From NCBI RefSeq assembly GCF_004804355.1, contig NZ_SRWZ01000007.1, positions 1 to 64,000 of the forward strand: 64,000 nt of DNA, read 5' to 3'. Positions 58,008 through 64,000 of the stretch are shown here, piece after piece. Each line of letters starts with the position of its first letter. Position 1 is the stretch's first letter. This DNA comes from Cognatitamlana onchidii. GTDB taxonomy: Bacteria > Bacteroidota > Bacteroidia > Flavobacteriales > Flavobacteriaceae. The notes below the pieces were generated by a model. It ran no database searches, was not told where the DNA came from, and saw only the letters and a list, made by a program, of their open reading frames with translations. Made by a program: the position numbers and the translations under genes.

Positions 58008-58077
58008 GTACAAAGATGCATGAAAAGGAAAGGTGATAAAATGACAAGAATACCCATAAGGTTGTCAATTTTTCCCT
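58008..58077 (-). promoter_or_regulatory. AraC-linked promoter B
   Basis: Minus strand: box AGGGAAAAATTGACA (58063-58077, overlapping the AraC stop codon by 2 bp), then exactly 43 bp, then GCATCTTTGTAC (58008-58019). Identical architecture to promoter A. A shared GTTTTAATT follows the core in both (reading on the plus strand). Confidence 0.72.
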
Positions 58078-58918
58078 AATAGACTTTTTTTATCTGCTTT
58101 TTGAAATCTGATGGAGATAGAGTCGTGTGTTTTTTGAATAATCGGCTTAAGTGAGAGGCATCTTCGAAACCTACCTTATAAGCAATTTCTTTGGCTGTCA
58201 TATCTGTATACATCAATAACCGTTTCGCTTCTAAGATTATACGTTCATGAATAATTTGTAATGGACTGGTATTTAACTTAGCAAAGTTATTGGACAGTGT
58301 TTTAGGCGATTTAAAGAGTCTGTCTGCATAGTAGGAAACACTATGCTCTGCTTTAAAATGAGCTTCAACCAGCATATTAAACTCCCGAAGCAAATCTATT
58401 TTAGTGTTTTTAGCAGTCTCTACAAAGCCTTCTTTAGCCTTTAGTAAGCGTGTGCTAATAATTATAAAACGCGCCATTAGCATGCGTAACATTTCAGCTT
58501 GAATCGTATCTTTTGTTTCTAGCTCATCTAAAAACACTTCATGAAGAATATTTAGTTTGCGTTGCTCTTTTATATCGAGTGCGATTATAGGAATATGCAT
58601 ATTCCCAAAGAATAATAAGCCTGCACAGCTCACTTCTTGGTCATGGTCTTTAATACAATAAAACTCTCGATTAAACTGATATACAATTAAATCTCTACCC
58701 GAAATAAACTGAAAATATTGAACTACTGTAAGCGCTAGTATACTATTTGGCTCAATGCTATAAGGGATACTATCTACTACAACCTCTGCTGGATAATCAT
58801 TGGTTCTAATAAAGGTGTATAAATCTGGTTGCCTTGGTGTACTGTAAGATTCTAAAAGCCCTTCATTACCTATTTTAAGAATGGCATTGGTAGAGAATTC
58901 TGTAAATGTATTTTGCAT
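58076..58918 (-). CDS. AraC-family transcriptional regulator
   Basis: A 280-residue regulator. The N-terminal half (about 1-170) is a sensor domain of cupin-like type with no recognised ligand. The C-terminal HTH_18 domain (about 185-278) has both helix-turn-helix units: VSYYADRLFKSPKTLSNNF and TAKEIAYKVGFEDASHLSRLF, ending SPSDFKK. It is upstream of, and co-directional with, the small ORF and the AhpD-like operon, both of which carry an identical promoter box; it is the obvious candidate activator. Confidence 0.93.
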   Translation of the reverse strand: MQNTFTEFSTNAILKIGNEGLLESYSTPRQPDLYTFIRTNDYPAEVVVDSIPYSIEPNSILALTVVQYFQFISGRDLIVYQFNREFYCIKDHDQEVSCAGLLFFGNMHIPIIALDIKEQRKLNILHEVFLDELETKDTIQAEMLRMLMARFIIISTRLLKAKEGFVETAKNTKIDLLREFNMLVEAHFKAEHSVSYYADRLFKSPKTLSNNFAKLNTSPLQIIHERIILEAKRLLMYTDMTAKEIAYKVGFEDASHLSRLFKKHTTLSPSDFKKQIKKVY

Positions 58919-58968
58919 GACCGCTTAGTCTATATAATCTTAGAATAATTACAGAACACTAAAAACAA

Positions 58969-58999
58969 AAAATCCTGCTTAGAATCTAAACAGGATTTT
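58969..58999. terminator. Terminator downstream of the OmpA gene at 59019
   Basis: AAAATCCTG (58969-58977) and CAGGATTTT (58991-58999) form a perfect 9-bp stem; the run of T on the minus strand ends the OmpA/lipocalin transcript. Confidence 0.75.
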
Positions 59000-59018
59000 A
59001 ATCTAAAACAAACTGGTA

Positions 59019-59720
59019 CTAATTACCCGCTTGCTGTTTTGCTTCTTCAATCATATCGTCATTAGGTAAAATAACAATATTTACACGCCTGTTTTTAGAA
59101 CGTCCAGCCTCAGTGGAATTATCTGCAATGGGCTGTTCTTCTCCGTACCATTTGGTAATTAACCTTGAAGACTTTACTCCATTTTGTTTTAAAAAATTGG
59201 TTACAGAATTGGCTCTGTTTTTTGAAAGCGTCATATTATATCCAGCATCTCCCGTACTGTCTGTATGCCCTACAACCAATATTTTAGTGTCTGGATTTTC
59301 AATAAAAATAGAAACTAATTTCTTTAGGGTATTTTGTGAAGGCTCGTTAATATTATACTTATTTGTTGCAAAATACACGCCGCTACCGTCCTCAAAAGTA
59401 ACTACAATTCCTTGATCTATGCGCTCTACTTGAGCCCCAGGAACTTCCTCTTCTATTTGTTGCGCTTGTTTATCCATTTTATCGCCAATAAGAACACCAG
59501 CACCACCGCCAACAACGCCACCTATAACAGCACCTAATGCCGCATTTCCGCCACCTACATTATTCCCGATAATGGCTCCTAAAATAGCACCGCCAGTTGC
59601 TCCAATAGCAGCTCCTTTTTGTTTATTATTAGCGTTTTGAATGGATTTACAATTAACAAGGCTAAGCGCCAGCACCAATGCAAATAAAAATACTGATGTT
59701 TTTTTAATATATGTTCTCAT
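59019..59720 (-). CDS. OmpA-family lipoprotein with glycine zipper
   Basis: A 233-residue lipoprotein (lipobox SLVNC, Cys24) with a glycine-zipper region (KGAAIGATGGAILGAIIG, then VIGGVVGGGAGVLIGDKMDK, residues about 35-82) and a C-terminal OmpA peptidoglycan-binding domain (VGHTDSTGDAGYN, ending GRSKNRRVNIVILPND). This YiaD-like type anchors the outer membrane to the cell wall. It lies 27 bp downstream of the lipocalin-like gene, probably in one operon. Confidence 0.92.
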   Translation of the reverse strand: MRTYIKKTSVFLFALVLALSLVNCKSIQNANNKQKGAAIGATGGAILGAIIGNNVGGGNAALGAVIGGVVGGGAGVLIGDKMDKQAQQIEEEVPGAQVERIDQGIVVTFEDGSGVYFATNKYNINEPSQNTLKKLVSIFIENPDTKILVVGHTDSTGDAGYNMTLSKNRANSVTNFLKQNGVKSSRLITKWYGEEQPIADNSTEAGRSKNRRVNIVILPNDDMIEEAKQQAGN

Positions 59721-59747
59721 AATAATAACTTGATTTAAACTAAACTT

Positions 59748-60233
59748 TTAATTTGTGCTATTTATAGTTTTCGAAAAATTCATGGTAATCACAAAAGGTT
59801 TCCCGTCAACCGTAGTCGTTTGCTCCCATTGCATGTTAGTTTCAGATAAGGCCGCAAGCTTTAAACGAAAGCCTTGGTTAGTTTCGGATTTCCCCTTGGC
59901 ATCGGTTGGTTTTAATAAAAAGTCATATAGGCCTGTAGCTTCATCAACCTCATCAATAGTAAAAATAAAAAAACGGTCCCCACTACTACAGCCTACACCA
60001 CTAATAGCATAGGTGCCTGTGTTATTATTAGGAATAAACTTCCATGTACTTCCCTCAAAGCACTCCTTATTTTCGTCATTTAGAAGCGTTAGCTTATACG
60101 GTCCTTGTTCACTAAAGGCAATATTGGTAAGGGTCCAATCCCCTTTCATTACTTTTTTAGAGATTCTTACTGTTTTCGACCCTCCACAGGCTATCAAACT
60201 AAAAGCTAATAGCAGCATTACAATGTTTCTCAT
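59748..60233 (-). CDS. Lipocalin-like lipoprotein
   Basis: A 161-residue lipoprotein (lipobox SLIAC, Cys16) with a lipocalin-like beta-barrel: MKGDWTLTNIAFSEQG opens the domain, and strands continue to MQWEQTTTVDGKPFVITMNF. The ligand is unknown. It is the first gene of a pair with the OmpA-type lipoprotein that follows. Confidence 0.86.
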   Translation of the reverse strand: MRNIVMLLLAFSLIACGGSKTVRISKKVMKGDWTLTNIAFSEQGPYKLTLLNDENKECFEGSTWKFIPNNNTGTYAISGVGCSSGDRFFIFTIDEVDEATGLYDFLLKPTDAKGKSETNQGFRLKLAALSETNMQWEQTTTVDGKPFVITMNFSKTINSTN

Positions 60234-60422
60234 GAAATAATTTGATTTTTAGGTTAGATAAAGGTATTACAACTATGACCCTTTTTAAATAAAACGTCAC
60301 TTTTAAAAAATAAAATACTTTAACTAATTTACGCTCAATGAACCTATTTAGATGATTCCTTAATCCAGTTTTTTTTATTAATTCTGCCCAGCTTTGACGT
60401 TCTAATTTTCAATTATATTGAA

Positions 60423-62489
60423 CTAACTTATCTGCAGCCCATTAGCCACATTACTATCATCCGGGCTTACAAAAACTAATTTGCCCTCGGCCGTTTCAGT
60501 CATTAAAATCATACCTTGACTTTCCACACCTCTTAAGGCTCTTGGCGCTAAATTTACTAAAACAGTTACCCGCTTACCAATAACGTCTTCAGCCGTAAAG
60601 CTCTCTGCTATACCCGAAACTATGGTTCTGGTATCTATCCCAGTATCAACTTTCAGCTTTAAAAGTTTTTTAGTTTTAGGCATTTTCTCTGCCTCTATAA
60701 TGGTTCCTACGCGAATATCTAACTTGGTAAAATCATCAAAAGTAATAGTATCCTTTTGAGGTTCTACAACCTTATTTGCTGCTTCATTGGCTTTTTTACT
60801 GGCTTCAAGCTTATCTAACTGTGCTTGAATCGTAGCGTCTTCAATTTTAGAAAACAGCAATTCTGCTTTTCCTATTTGATGACCAGCAGGAAGCAATTCT
60901 TTTTTATTTTTCACATGGTTCCAGTCGGTTTTTGCTTCACCCGAAACCACATTAAGAATGTGTTTTAATTTGTCTGAAGTAAAAGGTAAAAAGGGTTCAC
61001 TTAACGTTGCCAGAGCCGAAGCTATCTGAAGCGCCACATACATGATTGTTTTAGTACGTACCTCATCTTGTTTAATAACCTTCCAAGGCTCGGCATCTGC
61101 TAAATATTTATTTCCTAATCTCGCTAAGTTCATTAACTCTTGGCCCGCCTCTCTAAACCTGTATCGCTCAATAGAACTAGCAATAACATCTGGATAAGCT
61201 CTTACAGCGGCAAGCGTATCTTGATCTTCTTGTAAAAACTCGCCGGGTTCTGGTACTACGCCATTGTAGTACTTATTGGTTAGTACCACTACACGGTTTA
61301 TAAAGTTTCCAAAAATAGCCACAAGCTCGTTATTATTTCTGGCTTGAAAGTCTTTCCAGGTAAAATCGTTATCCTTAGTTTCAGGAGCGTTGGCAGTAAG
61401 CACATACCTTAGCACATCTTGTTGCCCTGGAAAATCTTTCAAATATTCAGGTAGCCAAACCGCCCAATTTTTTGATGTTGATAGCTTCTGTCCTTCTAGG
61501 TTTAAAAATTCGTTAGCTGGCACATTCTCTGGTAAAATATAAGACCCCTCGGCTTTTAACATAGATGGAAAAATAATACAATGAAATACAATATTATCTT
61601 TACCTATAAAGTGTACCAGCTTGGTGTCTTTATCCTTCCAGTATGGCTCCCAATCTTTTCCTTCTTTTTCAGCCCATTCTTTGGTAGAAGAAATATAACC
61701 AATAGGCGCATCGAACCAAACATACAATACTTTTCCTTCACCCCCTTCAACGGGCACCGGAATCCCCCAATCTAAATCTCTGGTTACGGCTCTTGGTCGT
61801 AATCCATCATCAATCCAAGATTTTACCTGCCCATATACATTGGGTTTCCAGTCTTTTTTATGACCCTTTAAAATCCAGTCTTTTAAAAACGCTTCATGTT
61901 TATCCAAAGGTAAAAACCAGTGTTTTGTTTGTTTGAGCGTTGGCACATTTCCTGTTAAAGCCGATTTTGGATTTATAAGATCTGTAGCATTATGGCTAGT
62001 GCCACAATTTTCGCATTGATCTCCATAACTCTCTTCATTACCACATTTAGGGCAGGTACCCACTACAAACCTATCGGCTAAAAATTGATTGGCTTCCTTG
62101 TCGTAGAGCTGTTCCGTAGTCTCCTCAATAAACTCTCCTTTATCATATAAGATCTTAAAAAACTCTGAAGCCGTTTCATGATGAATAGGGGCAGACGTTC
62201 TTGAATAATTATCATAAGTAATTCCAAAATCTTCGAACGACTTTTTAATAATGGCATGATATTTATCTACAATATCTTGTGGAGACACACCCTCATTCTT
62301 TGCTTTTATCGTAATAGGCACACCATGTTCGTCGCTGCCACCAATAAAAGCGACATCGTTCCCTGTTAACCTTAAGAAACGTACATAAATATCTGCTGGT
62401 ACATAAACACCTGCTAAATGCCCAATATGAATAGGGCCGTTAGTATAAGGTAAAGCAGTGGTAATGGTATATCTTTTAGGATGGCTCAT
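60423..62489 (-). CDS. metG: Methionyl-tRNA synthetase
   Basis: A 688-residue class I synthetase. The HIGH motif is at 21-24 ([11 protein letters not shown]), zinc-binding Cys residues lie in [18 protein letters not shown] (about 144-161), and the KMSKS loop is read as KLSTS ([11 protein letters not shown]). A C-terminal tRNA-binding (EMAP/Trbp111-like) domain begins near 580 ([21 protein letters not shown]). The length is normal for Bacteroidota. Confidence 0.97.
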   Translation of the reverse strand: MSHPKRYTITTALPYTNGPIHIGHLAGVYVPADIYVRFLRLTGNDVAFIGGSDEHGVPITIKAKNEGVSPQDIVDKYHAIIKKSFEDFGITYDNYSRTSAPIHHETASEFFKILYDKGEFIEETTEQLYDKEANQFLADRFVVGTCPKCGNEESYGDQCENCGTSHNATDLINPKSALTGNVPTLKQTKHWFLPLDKHEAFLKDWILKGHKKDWKPNVYGQVKSWIDDGLRPRAVTRDLDWGIPVPVEGGEGKVLYVWFDAPIGYISSTKEWAEKEGKDWEPYWKDKDTKLVHFIGKDNIVFHCIIFPSMLKAEGSYILPENVPANEFLNLEGQKLSTSKNWAVWLPEYLKDFPGQQDVLRYVLTANAPETKDNDFTWKDFQARNNNELVAIFGNFINRVVVLTNKYYNGVVPEPGEFLQEDQDTLAAVRAYPDVIASSIERYRFREAGQELMNLARLGNKYLADAEPWKVIKQDEVRTKTIMYVALQIASALATLSEPFLPFTSDKLKHILNVVSGEAKTDWNHVKNKKELLPAGHQIGKAELLFSKIEDATIQAQLDKLEASKKANEAANKVVEPQKDTITFDDFTKLDIRVGTIIEAEKMPKTKKLLKLKVDTGIDTRTIVSGIAESFTAEDVIGKRVTVLVNLAPRALRGVESQGMILMTETAEGKLVFVSPDDSNVANGLQIS

Positions 62490-62596
62490 TGAATCTATAT
62501 TAATCTATCGTTATAAAAGCTTGAAAAAATAAGGTTTTATTATGAGGAACTCGTGGTTGCTCACATTTTCTGATATTCTTATTTTTTACTGCGCCA

Positions 62597-62604
62597 CAAA
62601 AGTA
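62597..62604 (-). promoter_or_regulatory. metG: -7 element of the metG promoter
   Basis: The minus strand reads TACTTTTG, an exact TAnnTTTG match, 107 bp upstream of the metG ATG. The implied leader of about 100 nt is longer than at other promoters in this window. Confidence 0.5.
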
Positions 62605-62632
62605 ATCAAATAAGCAGGCATTTAGAAAAAAA

Positions 62633-63664
62633 ATGTACATTTACCGTATGTGGAAAAACCTCCTAAAATTCAGTATATTTTGGATGCTTTTGTGCTTCAT
62701 ATCCAACAAGATTGAAGCCCAAAATAATGCGCCAGTAACAACACAACAAATTTTGAAACAACCAGTATATTTAAAAGCAGGAGATACCGTTGCTATTATA
62801 GCTCCTTCAGGAATTTTAAGACATAGAACAAGGGAAATAGAGCAAGCTAAAACCTTGCTAAAAAGTTGGGGGCTACATCCAATTTTGGGGAAGCATGTGT
62901 TTAGTCAAAACAATCATTTTGCAGGAACAGACGACGATAGATGTGAAGATTTCCAAAAGGCCCTAGACAATCCTAAGGTTAAAGCCATTTGGTGTGCTAG
63001 AGGCGGCTATGGTTCTGTTAGAATTTTAGACCATATCGATTGGACAACATTTAAAGAAAACCCAAAGTGGGTTATTGGTTATTCAGATATTACAGCCATT
63101 CATAATCAAATACATAACGAAGGTATTGAAAGCTTGCATGCCCTTATGTGTGTAAGTTTAACTCAAGATTTATCTGAAATCGAGTCCAGTCTTTCTAGTT
63201 TTAAGAACACTATTTTTGGCAAACCTCTTAGCTATACACTTTCAGGATCTACATATAATAGAACAGGAATAGCCTCTGGACAACTAGTTGGTGGTAATTT
63301 AACGATGCTTCACACCATGCTAGGGTCCGATTCCAGCATAAACACGAATGGAAAAATTCTATTTATTGAAGAAATAGGCGAATATAAATACCATATAGAC
63401 CGTATGTTACAAAGTCTAAAACGGGCAGGATATTTTAAAGACTGCCAAGGCGTAATTGTTGGAGACATGTCTAAACTCAGAAAAAACACAACGCTTTGGG
63501 GGAGTTCTATAGAACAGCTTATCTTGGACGCCCTTTCAGAATATAATTTCCCTATTGCCTTTAATATGCCTGCAGGTCATGAAAAAGAAAACAACGCTTT
63601 AATCCTTGGAAGAACCATAGACTTAGAAGTGGGTAAAAAGGAAACTATTATTAAATTTAGATAA
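62633..63664 (+). CDS. LD-carboxypeptidase (peptidase S66)
   Basis: A 343-residue murein LD-carboxypeptidase that removes the terminal D-Ala from tetrapeptides during wall recycling. The nucleophile Ser is in GYSDIT (about 149-154), GGNLTMLHTMLGS is the next conserved block, and the His is in MPAGHEKEN. A signal peptide is present (NKIEAQ), so it is periplasmic, unlike cytosolic LdcA. ATG 62633 follows an A-rich leader; ATG 62648 is also possible. Confidence 0.9.
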   Translation: MYIYRMWKNLLKFSIFWMLLCFISNKIEAQNNAPVTTQQILKQPVYLKAGDTVAIIAPSGILRHRTREIEQAKTLLKSWGLHPILGKHVFSQNNHFAGTDDDRCEDFQKALDNPKVKAIWCARGGYGSVRILDHIDWTTFKENPKWVIGYSDITAIHNQIHNEGIESLHALMCVSLTQDLSEIESSLSSFKNTIFGKPLSYTLSGSTYNRTGIASGQLVGGNLTMLHTMLGSDSSINTNGKILFIEEIGEYKYHIDRMLQSLKRAGYFKDCQGVIVGDMSKLRKNTTLWGSSIEQLILDALSEYNFPIAFNMPAGHEKENNALILGRTIDLEVGKKETIIKFR

Positions 63665-63667
63665 GAA

Positions 63668-64000
63668 TTAAACACCAAACTGAGTTAAATGATGATCAAG
63701 ATGTTTGTAAAACATATTATTCCATTCATCCTTGGATAGATTCCCAAAGGAGTGCGACTCTTTGCCATCAAAATAACTAGCTCCTAAATCTTGTGTTTTC
63801 TTAAGATAATCTGTTAAACGCGCTTTTTCCTCCACAAAATTCTTAGCATCAGACACTAAAAATTGAGGGGCTGTTCTGCTGTTTTTCTTATATGGTTTCG
63901 GGCCAACTACCGCATTTTTAACAAATAACTTCAACATAAATTTGGTAAACCCGTTTGGCTTCTTGTGTTTATCCTCAAAAGCCATCTCGTAAGTAACATT
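63668..64000 (-). CDS. DUF1569 protein, N-terminus beyond the window
   Basis: 110 codons of a DUF1569 protein; the frame stays open through the last base (NVTYEMAFEDKH), so the true start lies outside. The conserved end includes WNNMFYKHLDHHLTQFGV, with His residues that recall the DinB-like metal site. Internal ATG 63985 is not the likely start. Its stop is 3 bp from that of the LD-carboxypeptidase. Function unknown. Confidence 0.82.
   Translation of the reverse strand, partial: NVTYEMAFEDKHKKPNGFTKFMLKLFVKNAVVGPKPYKKNSRTAPQFLVSDAKNFVEEKARLTDYLKKTQDLGASYFDGKESHSFGNLSKDEWNNMFYKHLDHHLTQFGV

Noticed and set aside
63668-63985. Complete 105-residue DUF1569 protein starting at 63985
   Set aside because: The frame remains open to the window edge with fitting sequence, so the internal Met is not the start and the gene is truncated by the window.

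Overview
The window is a chromosomal segment of a Flavobacteriaceae bacterium (Bacteroidota). The evidence is low GC, many genes starting after A-rich leaders rather than Shine-Dalgarno sequences, repeated use of the Bacteroidota -7 promoter element TAnnTTTG, SusC-style TonB-dependent receptors with CarboxypepD_reg-like N-termini, lipoproteins with acidic surface-export tails (CSSDDD, CSNDDD), an exosortase with short C-terminal sorting tags, and family-typical DUFs (DUF4136, DUF4251, FISUMP, YtxH). I see no rRNA, CRISPR array, insertion sequence or prophage. There is one tRNA (Asn-GTT).

Layout. 0-7 kb: a TetR-controlled tripartite efflux operon (regulator, TolC, membrane-fusion lipoprotein, RND pump). 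7-16 kb: housekeeping genes (aspS, a CLC channel, tadA, dxs, dgt) with two lipoproteins. 16-24.5 kb: what looks like a phosphate-starvation island. It holds a free-standing CarboxypepD_reg-like domain protein, a TonB-dependent receptor, a beta-helix surface lipoprotein and a PiT/PhoU-type phosphate permease. Each of these four has a promoter carrying 7-bp half-sites every 11 bp, and the last half-site always ends exactly 8 bp before the -7 element. 24.4-30.3 kb: ppnP, an OmpA lipoprotein, gdhA, a predicted beta-barrel, DinB, an ArsC-like protein and a YtxH/holin-X-like envelope operon. 30.4-32.4 kb: a compact exosortase locus of two small tagged substrates, the exosortase and a partner membrane protein. 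32.9-36 kb: outer-membrane protein, DUF4136 lipoprotein, tRNA-Asn, rseP. 36-39.3 kb: SCO protein and feoA-feoB-small Cys-rich protein. 40-47 kb: a complete Mn/Zn-type uptake operon from outer membrane to cytoplasm (DtxR/MntR regulator, TonB receptor, binding lipoprotein, ATPase, two permeases with extra winged-helix-like C-termini). 47-64 kb: yraN, a TlpA-like protein, mfd, TerB-like, cyclase, tex, ferritin, an AraC-linked cluster (cupredoxin-like, AhpD-like and a small ORF), OmpA, lipocalin, metG, a peptidase S66 and a DUF1569 protein cut by the window edge.

The most interesting signals are regulatory. They are the phased 11-bp arrays (16.3-22 kb); two AraC-linked promoters sharing a 15-bp box at an identical 43-bp spacing from the same 12-bp core promoter (57.7-58.1 kb); and the exosortase gene, whose N-terminus continues upstream of any canonical start and through a perfect 13-bp hairpin. 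Two small genes with no prior call were found by reading intergenic DNA (55821-55982 and 57829-57984, both minus).
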